64,000 nt of DNA from JAVBNA01 sp031551875 (GTDB taxonomy: Bacteria; Bacillota; Clostridia; Oscillospirales; Acutalibacteraceae). The stretch is from assembly GCA_031551875.1 (NCBI GenBank), contig JAVBNA010000038.1, positions 1-64,000 of the forward strand, given 5' to 3'. This document shows positions 17,058 to 26,489 of the stretch, one piece after another. Numbering within the stretch: the first letter of the stretch is position 1; each line of letters opens with the position of its first letter. The notes beneath the pieces were generated by a model that saw nothing but the letters and a program-made list of their open reading frames with translations, searched no databases and was not told the DNA's origin. A program made the position numbers and the translations under genes.

Positions 17058-18407
17058 GTGAACATCATCATTGTGGGTAGCGGAAAAATCGGATTTGCGC
17101 TGGCTCAGGAGTTGTCGCGGCAAAGTCACAGCATCAACGTTATTGACCTGAGGGAGGACGTTTTAGACAGTTCCTCCAACCTGCTCGACGTCAACTGCAT
17201 CAACGGCAGCGGCATCAGCATGGACGTGCTCAGGGAGGCCGGCGCCGAAACCGCCGACATGATCATCGCGGTCACTGGCAATGACGAGCTCAACGTCATG
17301 ATCTGTGTCGTGGCGCGCAGTCTGGGCACGAAGAATACGGTTGCCCGTATCCGCAACCCTGAATATACCGGCGAGCTGGAGCTGTTCAAAAAAGGCCTAG
17401 GCATCAACCGGATCATCAACCCCGAGCTGGAGGCAGCTGTGGAAATCTCTCGCCTGTTCATGCTGCCCGTGGCCAACAAGGTGGACACCTTTGCCAATGA
17501 ACGCGTGGAGATTGCCGAATATACGGTTGAGGAAACCGACCTTCTTGTCGGCCAGCCGCTTGACAAGATGAACTTGCCCGGAAACATCCTGATCTGCGGC
17601 GTGGCACGCGGCGAGGATTTTATCATCCCCGACGGCAGCTTCGTGTGCAAAACCAACGACATCCTGTATATGAGCGGCACGCTCATCGGCCTCAACGGCT
17701 TTTTTAAGACCATCGGCCACACAAGCCATAAAGCCAAGGACATCATGATCATCGGCGGCAGCCGCACAGCGGTCTACCTGTCCAGGCTCGCCCGGAAAAT
17801 GGGCATCAATGTGCGCCTGATTGAGCGCGACCCCGAACGCAGCCTTCGGCTGACCCGTATGCTCGACGACTGCCTGATCATCTGCGGCGACGGCACGGAG
17901 GAGGAGGTTCTCCTGTCCGAGGATCTGAAAAAGATGGATGCCTTTATTGCGCTGACCGACCGGGACGAGGACAACATGCTGTCCGCCTTCTACGCCAAAA
18001 AGCAGGGCGTGCCCAAGGTGATTCCCAAGATCAACCGACACAGTTATCTCGATCTGGTGGAGGAGCTGGGCATTGAAAGCGTGGTCTGTCCCAGCCAGGT
18101 CATCTGTGACCACATGTTCCGGTATGTACAGGCGCTTGACAACACCAAGAGCGCGGCCATGCAAAAGCTCTACCGCATCGCTGAGGACAAGGCCGACGCC
18201 ATGGAGTTTATCGCCGAACGCGACAGCCGTACGCTGGGCACACCGCTTCAGAAGCTCCCCCTGAAGCCCAATGTGCTGGTGGTTGCCATTGTCCACGGCA
18301 GGGACGTCATTATCCCCACCGGCAAGACCACCATCCGCGCCGGTGATCAGGTGCTGGTTTTCACCAAGAAAGTGCCTCTGCGCGATCTGGACGACATTTT
18401 GTTGTAA
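17058..18407 (+). CDS. trkA: Trk potassium uptake regulator TrkA
   Basis: TrkA is the cytoplasmic nucleotide-binding ring that gates the TrkH potassium channel. The 449-aa protein has two tandem RCK units: an N-domain with a Rossmann motif (IVGSGKIGFALA, residues 4-15), a C-domain, then a second N-domain (MIIGGSRTAVYLSRLARKMG, about 233-252) and C-domain (TTIRAGDQVLVFTKK near the end). The GTG start at 17058 is chosen because the Rossmann strand begins immediately after it and GAAAGGA lies upstream. trkH follows 12 bp downstream. Confidence 0.93.
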   Translation: MNIIIVGSGKIGFALAQELSRQSHSINVIDLREDVLDSSSNLLDVNCINGSGISMDVLREAGAETADMIIAVTGNDELNVMICVVARSLGTKNTVARIRNPEYTGELELFKKGLGINRIINPELEAAVEISRLFMLPVANKVDTFANERVEIAEYTVEETDLLVGQPLDKMNLPGNILICGVARGEDFIIPDGSFVCKTNDILYMSGTLIGLNGFFKTIGHTSHKAKDIMIIGGSRTAVYLSRLARKMGINVRLIERDPERSLRLTRMLDDCLIICGDGTEEEVLLSEDLKKMDAFIALTDRDEDNMLSAFYAKKQGVPKVIPKINRHSYLDLVEELGIESVVCPSQVICDHMFRYVQALDNTKSAAMQKLYRIAEDKADAMEFIAERDSRTLGTPLQKLPLKPNVLVVAIVHGRDVIIPTGKTTIRAGDQVLVFTKKVPLRDLDDILL

Positions 18408-18419
18408 GGGGGGCATGTG

Positions 18420-19943
18420 ATGAATTATCGTATGATTGTGCGGCTTTGTGCCCTTTGCCTGCTGATCGAATCACTCTTTATGGTGATTCCCCTGAGCTAT
18501 GCCTTATACGCGCGTGAGGATCCCATGCCCTTTCTGATCACCATCGGCCTCCTGCTCGTCGTCGGGCTTCCGCTCGCACTGCTCAGCAAGCCCTACCGGA
18601 GAACGCTGTACGCCCGGGACGGCTGGTTTTGCGCGGGCTTTATCTGGATTTTGATTTCATTGGCGGGCGCACTGCCGTTTTTCCTGTGCGGCATGTTCCC
18701 GACCTATATTGACTGCTTTTTTGAGACGGTTTCCGGCTTTACCACAACCGGCGCAAGCATCCTGGCCCAGGTGGAAAACCTGCCGCGCGGCATCCTGATG
18801 TGGCGCAGCCTGACCAACTGGGTGGGCGGCATGGGCGTGCTGGTCTTTTTGCTGGCTCTCTTGCCCGTCGCCGAGGTGGACAACCGGTCGCTCCATTTGC
18901 TGCGCGCCGAATCGCCCGGCCCAACCGCCTCCAAGCTGGTACCCAAAATGGCACAGACCGCCAAAATCCTTTACAGTATTTATTTTGTTCTGACCCTTTT
19001 GACCATCGTTGCCCTTGTACTTGCCAAAATGCCGCTGTATGACGCCGTTCTGCATGCCTGGTCGATTGCGGGCACCGGAGGCTTCTCGTGTAAAAACGCC
19101 TCCATTGCCTTCTACCAAAGCCCGGCCATCAACTATGTCTGCGCGACCGCCATGCTGCTTTTCAGCTTTAATTTCATGATCTTTTTCCACCTGATTGTAC
19201 GGCAGTTTAAATCGGTGCTCAGAGATTCAGAATTCCTGTTTCACATCGGTGTTGTAACCGCAAGCGTCTGCATGATTACGGTCAACATCAATTCTATGTT
19301 TCCGAGCGTTGGCTCCTCCATCGAGCACGCCTATTTTCAGGTGTCCACCATTATCACGACCACCGGCTTCGCCTCGACCGACTTTAACCTTTGGCCCTCA
19401 TTTTCCAAGGCGTTGCTACTGCTCCTGATGGTGCTGGGCGGCTGTGCCGGCTCGACCGCCGGCGGTATCAAGGCCATCCGTTCGGTCATCCTGCTCAAGG
19501 CCGCCAAACGGGAGGTCAGCCGGCTGACCCATCCCCGCATGGTCAACCCCGTCAAGATCAACGGGAAAGCCCTCGACGACAGCAAGGTCAACTCGGTTAT
19601 GGTGTTTTTTGTATTCTATGTGCTGATTGTCATACTCTGTACGCTGCTTCTCTCCCTCGACGGTTTTGACTTCCTTTCCACCTTCTCGGCCACCCTCGCC
19701 ACCTTCAACAACATCGGGCCGGGACTGGGTATTGTCGGCCCCATCGGAAACTATTCGCAGTTCTCCCTGGTGAGCAAGGTGGTCATGAGCTTCGGCATGC
19801 TGCTCGGCCGTCTGGAAATTTTCCCCATTCTCTATCTGTTTGCGCCCTCCACGATTAAGCAGCACGGCGAGGAGATCTCGTCCGTGTCGCGGCGGATCTG
19901 GAACCGGCTTTTGAGAAAGCCGGTTCGGGAGGCCCGCGTATAA
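18420..19943 (+). CDS. trkH: Trk potassium uptake channel subunit TrkH
   Basis: This is the membrane pore of the Trk system, taking up K+ with TrkA. The 507-aa protein has four pore repeats with selectivity-filter motifs: SGFTTTGASI, AGTGGFS, TTTGFASTD and NIGPGLG. The Gly of each filter is kept. ATG 18420 is preferred over the overlapping GTG 18417 by spacing from GGGGGG. It ends just before a strong terminator. Confidence 0.93.
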   Translation: MNYRMIVRLCALCLLIESLFMVIPLSYALYAREDPMPFLITIGLLLVVGLPLALLSKPYRRTLYARDGWFCAGFIWILISLAGALPFFLCGMFPTYIDCFFETVSGFTTTGASILAQVENLPRGILMWRSLTNWVGGMGVLVFLLALLPVAEVDNRSLHLLRAESPGPTASKLVPKMAQTAKILYSIYFVLTLLTIVALVLAKMPLYDAVLHAWSIAGTGGFSCKNASIAFYQSPAINYVCATAMLLFSFNFMIFFHLIVRQFKSVLRDSEFLFHIGVVTASVCMITVNINSMFPSVGSSIEHAYFQVSTIITTTGFASTDFNLWPSFSKALLLLLMVLGGCAGSTAGGIKAIRSVILLKAAKREVSRLTHPRMVNPVKINGKALDDSKVNSVMVFFVFYVLIVILCTLLLSLDGFDFLSTFSATLATFNNIGPGLGIVGPIGNYSQFSLVSKVVMSFGMLLGRLEIFPILYLFAPSTIKQHGEEISSVSRRIWNRLLRKPVREARV

Positions 19944-19964
19944 ACAAAGTACACACAAAAAACA

Positions 19965-19993
19965 GCACCCGCCCCATTTTTCGGGGCGGGTGC
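19965..19993. terminator. Bidirectional terminator between trkH and pfkA
   Basis: GCACCCGCCCC (19965-19975) and GGGGCGGGTGC (19983-19993) form an 11-bp stem with a 7-base loop. T-rich sequence follows on the plus side and TGTTTTTTG on the minus side. Confidence 0.88.
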
Positions 19994-20011
19994 TTTACGC
20001 TGCTTTTGTAA

Positions 20012-21046
20012 TTAGATAGAAATTGCCAGCGCCATTTCATACAGCTCCTTGTTAAAGGTTCGCTCCATGTCGAGCGCCTCGGTGATGTCAAAATCAACGA
20101 TCTCATTTTTTTGCAGGGCAACCACACGGTTGGTCTTGCCCTGACTAAGAAGCTGCACGGCATGATAGCCCATACGGCTGGCCATAAAGCGGTCGCGCAC
20201 GGTGGGCGACCCGCCGCGCTGGACGTGCCCGAGCACCGAGCAGCGTGACGAGATACCGGTTTTCTCTTCGATCATCATAGTCAGCGCTTCGGAGCTTTCA
20301 ATGCCCTGTCGGAGCAGCGAGCCGTCCGGTCTGCCGTTCTTGCCCTTCTTGAATACGCCCTCGGCGCACAGCACGATGAAATGCTGCTTGCCCGACATCT
20401 GCGCCAGACGCATGCGGCTGACAATGTCCCGCTCAAAATCGAAATCCTCCGCCTCGGGCAGGATGATCGAGCTGGCACCGCAGGCGATACCCGTCTGAAG
20501 TGCGAGATCGCCACAGTTGCGCCCCATGACCTCCACAACGCTGCACCGGTCGTGCGACTGTGAGGTGTCGCGGATGCGGTCAATCATCTGCATGGCGGTG
20601 TTGAGCGCTGTGTCAAAGCCGATCGTGTACTCGCTGCACGCGATGTCATTGTCGATCGTTCCCGGTACGCCCACACAGTGAATGCCCTGCTCAGACAGGT
20701 CGCGCGCGCCGCGGAAGGAACCGTCGCCGCCAATGACGACCACGCCGTCAATGCCCAGCCGCCGGCAGCACTCGGCGCCCTGCTTAACGCCCTCGGGCGT
20801 GTTGAACAGCGGGCTGCGCGCCGTGTAGAGCACGGTGCCGCCCCGGTTGATAATATCCGAAACCGTGCGCAGGTTCATCGGGAAAACGTCCCCGCTGATC
20901 AGGCCGTTGTAGCCGCGGCGTACACCCAGCACATTCATGCCCGCAGTCAGCCCCGCGCGCGCCACCGCGCGCACCGCCGCGTTCATACCCGGCGCGTCAC
21001 CCCCGCTTGTCAGCACGGCAATCGTTCTTTTCATGTTCCCGTTCAT
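20012..21046 (-). CDS. pfkA: ATP-dependent 6-phosphofructokinase
   Basis: The enzyme phosphorylates fructose 6-phosphate in glycolysis. Motifs: LTSGGDAPGMNAAVR (ATP loop), IGGDGSFRGA, PGTIDNDI with the catalytic Asp, and MGRNCGDLAL. The GGDGS form indicates the ATP-dependent type rather than PPi. 344 aa is slightly longer than the usual 320. The start at 21046 has GGAGGT at 8 bases. It lies just downstream of the hprK-dnaE operon but has its own promoter. Confidence 0.95.
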   Translation of the reverse strand: MNGNMKRTIAVLTSGGDAPGMNAAVRAVARAGLTAGMNVLGVRRGYNGLISGDVFPMNLRTVSDIINRGGTVLYTARSPLFNTPEGVKQGAECCRRLGIDGVVVIGGDGSFRGARDLSEQGIHCVGVPGTIDNDIACSEYTIGFDTALNTAMQMIDRIRDTSQSHDRCSVVEVMGRNCGDLALQTGIACGASSIILPEAEDFDFERDIVSRMRLAQMSGKQHFIVLCAEGVFKKGKNGRPDGSLLRQGIESSEALTMMIEEKTGISSRCSVLGHVQRGGSPTVRDRFMASRMGYHAVQLLSQGKTNRVVALQKNEIVDFDITEALDMERTFNKELYEMALAISI

Positions 21047-21094
21047 TGCTTTACCTCCTGCAATGTATTTAGGTCTATTCCATATAGAATCTAT

Positions 21095-21123
21095 ATTATA
21101 ATCAAATTGCGCTTTTAAATCAA
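21095..21123 (-). promoter_or_regulatory. Promoter of pfkA
   Basis: On the minus strand TTGATT (21123-21118) and TATAAT (21100-21095) are 17 bases apart, about 49 bases before the start codon. Confidence 0.7.
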
Positions 21124-21180
21124 GTGAATGGGGCAGTTTTTTTAGCCCAATCTATGGTTTATTGTCCCCGGCCGTGTTTT

Positions 21181-24100
21181 TTATTCCCTTAAGACAACAT
21201 TTCCCTCCCCTAAAAGCGCTCTGAGCTCCCGCAGCAGCACACTGTTGACCGATACATGCAGGTGCGCCGGGGCGAGCATGAGCTTTCCGGTGTCCATCGG
21301 GTAAATGTACAGCGGCGTGACGCCATCAAAGATCTCAATCAGGTTGAGCGCGCGCCGCCAGACGCTGTCCCCCTCGGACGGCACCTTGATGTAAAGCCCA
21401 GGGCGCTGATGTCCGCTGTTTTGACGTTGTGCAGGCGGCGGGGCTGTCCGCGTTCCGGGGACGCACACGCTCTCGCAGATGAGCTTGGGTTCCTCGTCCT
21501 CCTTGACGCTGATGCGTCCGCGCACCTCGAGCACAGTGCCCTCCCGCAGCAGGCCTGAGCATTCCAGGTAGGTGCGGGGGAACACAAGCATCTCCATTGT
21601 GCCGTACCGATCCTCCAGCGTGACAAAGGCCATCATGTCGCCGCTCCGGGTGGTTTTCGACTTGGCGGCGGCCACGATGCACAGCAGGGTCACCTGTTCG
21701 TTGTCCTGATGAAGCCCGTCCCCCTCACTGAGCGACTCAAGGATTTCCCCCACCGGCACGGCCTTACAGGCCTGCGCCGCGTCGTCGTACTCGGACAGCG
21801 GGTGTCCCGACAGGTACATGCCGGTGATTTCCTTTTCCATGCGCAGCCGTTCGGTCAGTGAGAATTCCTCCGCGGCCGGCAGGGGGGGGGCGCCGCGGTT
21901 GGGCTCATTGTCAAAAAAGCCGATTTGCCCCTCCAGGCTGCGTTTCTGCTCCTCCTTGACCGCCTCCAGCGTCCCCTCGCACGCGATGATCATCTGGCGG
22001 CGGTTGGCGCCCAGGCCGTCCAGTGCGCCGCATTTAATCAGGCACTCCAGCGCACGCTTATTGAGGTCGCAGGAAAACATACGGGTGCAGAAGTCATAGA
22101 AGGAGGTGAACACGCCCCCTTCCCGGCGCTCCCTGATCATGCCGGCAATGACGCCGCGCCCTAAATTCTTGACCGACATCAGTCCAAAGCGCAGCTGTCC
22201 GCCTGAGACAGTGAAGCCCTCCTCGCTCTCGTTGACGCTGGGCGGCAGGATGACGATGCCCTGCCGCTGGGCGTCCGCCATGTACCAGGCAAGCCGCCCG
22301 CCGAAGTCCATCATGTTGGACAGCAGCGCGGCGAGGTATTCCTTCGGGTATTTGCATTTGAGGTAGGCAGTCTGATACGCGATGACCGCATAGGCCGCCG
22401 CGTGCGACTTGTTGAAGGCGTAGGAGGCGAAGGACTCCATCTCGCCGAATATGGACTGCGCGGTGCGCTCGTCCACCCCCCGGCGGATACAGCCGTCGAT
22501 CTCCACCTCGCCCTTGTCGTTTTGCAGGCCGTAGAGGAAAATTTGGCGCTCCTTCTCCATCACGTCGGCCTTCTTTTTGGACATGGCGCGGCGCACCAGA
22601 TCGGCGCGTCCCATGGAGTAGCCCGCCAGCTCTCTGAAAATCTGCATGACCTGCTCCTGATAGACGATGCAGCCGTAGGTCACGTCTAAAATGGGCGCGA
22701 GCAGCGGGTGTTTGTATCGCACCTCCTCCACATGATGGCGGTTGCGAACATAGCGCGGGATCGACTCCATCGGCCCCGGCCGGTAGAGCGAAATGACCGC
22801 GATCAGATCCTCCAGGCTGTCCGGCCGCAGCGACACCAAGACGTTACGCATGCCTGCCGATTCAAACTGAAACACCCCTTCGGTGTGCCCCGCCGTCAGC
22901 ATGGCAAACACCTCTGGGTCGTCGAGAGGCATGTCCTCGGCGCGGAAATTTGGCTGCGTCTTTTGGATCATCTCCTCACAGTCGCGGATGACGGTCAGGT
23001 TGCGCAACCCCAAAAAGTCCATTTTAAGGAGACCCAGCTCCTCCAGCGTGCCCATGGGAAACTGGGTGACCACCGCCTCGTCGTTCTTGGCGAGGGGGAC
23101 ATACTCGTTAACCGGCTTGTCGGTGATGACCACACCGGCGGCATGGGTGGAGGCGTGACGGGGCATGCCCTCCAGCTTGCGCGCCATATCAAGCAGCTCT
23201 CTGATCTCGGGCGACGTATCGTACTCCTCTCTGAGCTCAGGCGACTTGCGCAGGGCGCGCTCGATGGTCATGTGCAGCTCAAAGGGCACCTTCTTGGCCA
23301 CGGCGTCCACCTGCCCGTAGGGGACGGCCAGTGCCCGGCCCACGTCGCGGATGACCGCCCGCGCGCCCATGGTTCCGAAGGTGACAATCTGCGCCACGTG
23401 GTCGGCGCCGTACTTCCCGATGACATAGTCGATGACCTCGGGACGGCGGATGTAGCAGAAGTCAATGTCAAAGTCGGGCATGCTGATGCGCTCCGGATTT
23501 AAAAAGCGCTCAAAGATCAGATTGTACTTGATGGGGTCAATGCCCGTAATGCCCACACAATAGGCGGCGAGGCTGCCCGCGCCCGAGCCGCGCCCGGGGC
23601 CGACGGGAATATTTTTGGACTTGGCAAAGTGGACAAAGTCCCACACAATCAGGAAGTAATCCACATAGCCCATGCGGTTAATGGTATCCAGCTCATAATC
23701 CAGCCGCGCCAGAACTGCTTGATCGGGGTTGTCCCCGTATTTTTTATGTAAGCCCTCCAAGCACAGTGACCGGAAATATTCGGTGTTGGACACGCCCTCC
23801 GGCAGGTCATACCGGGGCAGCTTGGTCTGTCCGAAGGAGAACTCCACGTTGCACTGCTCGGCGATCCTGACCGTATTGTCACACGCTTCGGGGCAATCCT
23901 TGAACAGCTCGCGCATCTCCTCCTCGGAGCGCAGGTAAAACTGATCGGTCTGGAATTCAAAGCCGTCCTCGTCGTGGATGGTGTGGTTGGTTTGGATGCA
24001 CAGGAGCACCTTGTGCATGGCGGCGTCCTCGCGGGTGATGTAGTGGGCGTCGTTGGTGGCGGCCAGAGGGATGCCGGTCTCCTTTGACAGCCTGATCAGC

Positions 24101-24663
24101 CCGGGCAAAATGTGCAGCTCCTCCGGCAGACCGTGGTTTTGCACCTCCAGATAGTAGTTGCCCTCTCCGAAAATCCCCGCCATACGCTGCGCCGCCGCTT
24201 TGGCGACCGCGTAGTCGTCCTGCATGAGCGCACGGGGCACCTCCCCCGCGAGACACGCCGACAGGGCGATCAGCCCTTCGTGATACTGCTCCAGCAGCTC
24301 ATAATCCACGCGCGGGCGGCCGTAAAAGCCCTCGGTCCATCCGTGGGAGATCATTTTGATCAGGTTTTGGTAGCCCTCGTTGTTTTTGCACAGCAGCACC
24401 AGATGGTATGACCCTGCGTCCAGCTCGTGCACCCGGTCAAAGCGGGTGCGGCGGGCAACATAGGCCTCACAGCCGATGACCGGCTTGACGCCCTTCTTTT
24501 GGCACGCCCTGTAAAAATCGATGACGCCGTACATCGAGCCATGGTCGGTGATCGCCACGGCGGGCTGTCCCCGCTGTGCCGTGATCTCCGCCAGCCGTTC
24601 AATGCGGCAGGCGCCGTCCAGCAGGCTGTATTCGGTGTGGTTGTGCAGATGGACAAAGGACAT
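21181..24663 (-). CDS. dnaE: DNA polymerase III alpha subunit (DnaE type)
   Basis: A replicative polymerase of the C family, 1160 aa. It opens with the PHP domain (HLHNHTEYSLLDG, residues 5-17). The polymerase palm follows with GPGRGSGAGSLAAY (355-368) and the catalytic PDFDIDF (396-402). Fingers and tandem helix-hairpin-helix regions come next (STHAAGVVI, then RRAMSKKKADVM), and an OB-fold about 960-1060. There is no exonuclease insertion, so it is DnaE rather than PolC. It follows whiA by 14 bp, as in many Clostridia. Confidence 0.94.
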   Translation of the reverse strand: MSFVHLHNHTEYSLLDGACRIERLAEITAQRGQPAVAITDHGSMYGVIDFYRACQKKGVKPVIGCEAYVARRTRFDRVHELDAGSYHLVLLCKNNEGYQNLIKMISHGWTEGFYGRPRVDYELLEQYHEGLIALSACLAGEVPRALMQDDYAVAKAAAQRMAGIFGEGNYYLEVQNHGLPEELHILPGLIRLSKETGIPLAATNDAHYITREDAAMHKVLLCIQTNHTIHDEDGFEFQTDQFYLRSEEEMRELFKDCPEACDNTVRIAEQCNVEFSFGQTKLPRYDLPEGVSNTEYFRSLCLEGLHKKYGDNPDQAVLARLDYELDTINRMGYVDYFLIVWDFVHFAKSKNIPVGPGRGSGAGSLAAYCVGITGIDPIKYNLIFERFLNPERISMPDFDIDFCYIRRPEVIDYVIGKYGADHVAQIVTFGTMGARAVIRDVGRALAVPYGQVDAVAKKVPFELHMTIERALRKSPELREEYDTSPEIRELLDMARKLEGMPRHASTHAAGVVITDKPVNEYVPLAKNDEAVVTQFPMGTLEELGLLKMDFLGLRNLTVIRDCEEMIQKTQPNFRAEDMPLDDPEVFAMLTAGHTEGVFQFESAGMRNVLVSLRPDSLEDLIAVISLYRPGPMESIPRYVRNRHHVEEVRYKHPLLAPILDVTYGCIVYQEQVMQIFRELAGYSMGRADLVRRAMSKKKADVMEKERQIFLYGLQNDKGEVEIDGCIRRGVDERTAQSIFGEMESFASYAFNKSHAAAYAVIAYQTAYLKCKYPKEYLAALLSNMMDFGGRLAWYMADAQRQGIVILPPSVNESEEGFTVSGGQLRFGLMSVKNLGRGVIAGMIRERREGGVFTSFYDFCTRMFSCDLNKRALECLIKCGALDGLGANRRQMIIACEGTLEAVKEEQKRSLEGQIGFFDNEPNRGAPPLPAAEEFSLTERLRMEKEITGMYLSGHPLSEYDDAAQACKAVPVGEILESLSEGDGLHQDNEQVTLLCIVAAAKSKTTRSGDMMAFVTLEDRYGTMEMLVFPRTYLECSGLLREGTVLEVRGRISVKEDEEPKLICESVCVPGTRTAPPPAQRQNSGHQRPGLYIKVPSEGDSVWRRALNLIEIFDGVTPLYIYPMDTGKLMLAPAHLHVSVNSVLLRELRALLGEGNVVLRE

Positions 24664-24677
24664 GTCAAAGGCTCCTT

Positions 24678-25589
24678 TTACTCACTCAGTTCAATCAGCT
24701 TCTTGAGCCGGTGGTTGACGCCTGACCGGCTGATCGGCCGCGACAGGCTTCCCCCCAGCTCACGCAGGGACATGTCGGGGTTCTCCAAACGCAAAAGCGC
24801 CAGCTCACGCAGCTCGTCGGGCAAAGCGCCCAGTGCCCCGCGCTCCTGAAGCCTGAGAATCGCCGCCCGCTGCTCCGCGGAGGCAGCGGCGGTTTTTTCG
24901 ATGTTGTGGGTTTCGCAGTTGGTGACGCGGTTGACCTGGTTGCGCAGCTCCTTGTACATCTTGACCTGCATGATCTCCATGGAGGCATGCACCGCGCCCA
25001 TGCGGGCGAGAAGCGCCACGATCTGCTCGCTCTCCTTGAGATAGAGAACATGTGCGCCCTTGCGCATGATGCGCTTGGGGGTCACCTCTCCCTCGGTTGC
25101 CGAGACCAGAAGCTCCTCAAGATCCTCGCTCAGGCGCAGGAGCGGCACCACAAACTCCAGGTGATACTCCTTGTCGGGATGGCTGACCGTCCCGCAGGAC
25201 AGAAAGACGCTGCGCAAAAAGGCGGCGGCGCAGCAGTCGTTTTCCAGATTGCGGTGATTGACGCGCAGATTGAGCTCGCGCCCCGAATGCCCGAAATTCT
25301 CAAGCACCTGCCGTCGCTGGGATGCGCGCGGCACGGTCACGGTATAGTGGCCGCCTTCGGGCTTCTCCCGCGCGGACGGCGTGACAATCTCCACAAAGAC
25401 GCCCGCCTCGGCGGCAATGTGTTCGGCCGCGGCGCGCGCAAGACTCTCCCGCTCGGTGGAAAGCGTGATGTTTTGCAGGGCAAAACTTTTTGAGAACAAT
25501 AAAAAGCCATAGGCTTCCGCTTTATGACAGCAGGAAGCCTCAGGCGTGATTTTCAGAAGTTCGCGCTTGACATCGGAGGAAAAGGACAT
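24678..25589 (-). CDS. whiA: WhiA-family DNA-binding regulator
   Basis: WhiA combines a degenerate LAGLIDADG homing-endonuclease-like domain with a C-terminal helix-turn-helix. It affects division and sporulation-related genes in Gram-positive bacteria. The 303-aa protein begins MSFSSDVKRELLKI, carries GFLLFSKSFALQ in the first domain, and ends in the HTH (LRELGGSLSRPISRSGVNHR). It lies between rapZ (21 bp upstream) and dnaE (14 bp downstream), the standard rapZ-whiA order. Confidence 0.93.
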   Translation of the reverse strand: MSFSSDVKRELLKITPEASCCHKAEAYGFLLFSKSFALQNITLSTERESLARAAAEHIAAEAGVFVEIVTPSAREKPEGGHYTVTVPRASQRRQVLENFGHSGRELNLRVNHRNLENDCCAAAFLRSVFLSCGTVSHPDKEYHLEFVVPLLRLSEDLEELLVSATEGEVTPKRIMRKGAHVLYLKESEQIVALLARMGAVHASMEIMQVKMYKELRNQVNRVTNCETHNIEKTAAASAEQRAAILRLQERGALGALPDELRELALLRLENPDMSLRELGGSLSRPISRSGVNHRLKKLIELSE

Positions 25590-25610
25590 GGCAAAAGCCC
25601 TTTCTTAGGT

Positions 25611-26468
25611 TCATTTCCTGACGTCGCGGTGGGTCACCATGGTGCGCCGGGTGTTGTCCGAAAAGGTTTTGTACAGATGCTCAGCGAGGGTGACCGAACG
25701 GTGCTTGCCGCCGGTGCAGCCAATTGCCACCATCAGGCGGCGCTTGCCCTCCTTCTCATAAAGGGGCAGCAAAAAGCACAGCAGATCCTCCAGCTTTTCA
25801 ATCAAGGTGTGGGTGTCAGAAAAGCTCAGGACATAATCGCGCACCGGCTTTTGCAGGCCGGTCTGCTTGCGCAGCTCGTCGATGTAGTAGGGATTGGGAA
25901 GGCAGCGCACGTCGAACATCAGATCCGCCTCGCCCGGCGACCCGTATTTGAAGCCGAAGGACAAAAACTGCACGACGAGGGAGGACTTCCCCTCCTCCTG
26001 AAACAGGCCGGTGATCTGCTCCTTGAGCTCCATGGGCGACACGTGGCTGGTGTCCACCAAATAGTCGGCGCGCGCCCGCAGCGGCATCAGAAGCTCTCGA
26101 TCGGTGCGCACGCACTGGTCGAGCGAATCGTTCTCCATGTCGGCGAGCGGGTGCTTGCGCCGGGTTTCCTTGTATCGCCGCAGCAGCACATCGTCGTCAC
26201 AGTCGAGGAACAATATTTGAAATTTCTTGTTGTCCGCCTTCATCCAGTCGAGCTGCTCGGGCAGCTCTTTAAAGGTTTTCCCGCCGCGCGAATCGGTGAC
26301 GACCGCCACCTTGGGCAGCTCGTTTTTGGACTGCATGCACAAATCGTAAAAGATGGGGATGAGCGTGGGCGGGATGTTGTCCACGCAGTAAAAATCAATG
26401 TCCTCCAGTGCATGCAGCGCCCGGGATTTTCCCGCACCGGCCAGTCCGGTCACAATCACAAATTCCAT
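25611..26468 (-). CDS. rapZ: RapZ/YvcJ-family nucleotide-binding protein
   Basis: An RNase adapter-type P-loop protein of 285 aa. Walker A GLAGAGKS is at residues 8-15, then DNIPPTLIP and a C-terminal domain with GCTGGKHRSV, which binds RNA or a metabolite in the E. coli homologue. In Firmicutes (YvcJ) it hydrolyses GTP/ATP and is linked to envelope metabolism. That fits its position next to murB, 21 bp upstream. Confidence 0.93.
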   Translation of the reverse strand: MEFVIVTGLAGAGKSRALHALEDIDFYCVDNIPPTLIPIFYDLCMQSKNELPKVAVVTDSRGGKTFKELPEQLDWMKADNKKFQILFLDCDDDVLLRRYKETRRKHPLADMENDSLDQCVRTDRELLMPLRARADYLVDTSHVSPMELKEQITGLFQEEGKSSLVVQFLSFGFKYGSPGEADLMFDVRCLPNPYYIDELRKQTGLQKPVRDYVLSFSDTHTLIEKLEDLLCFLLPLYEKEGKRRLMVAIGCTGGKHRSVTLAEHLYKTFSDNTRRTMVTHRDVRK

Positions 26469-26489
26469 TCTCTTTCCCTTTTCCTTTTT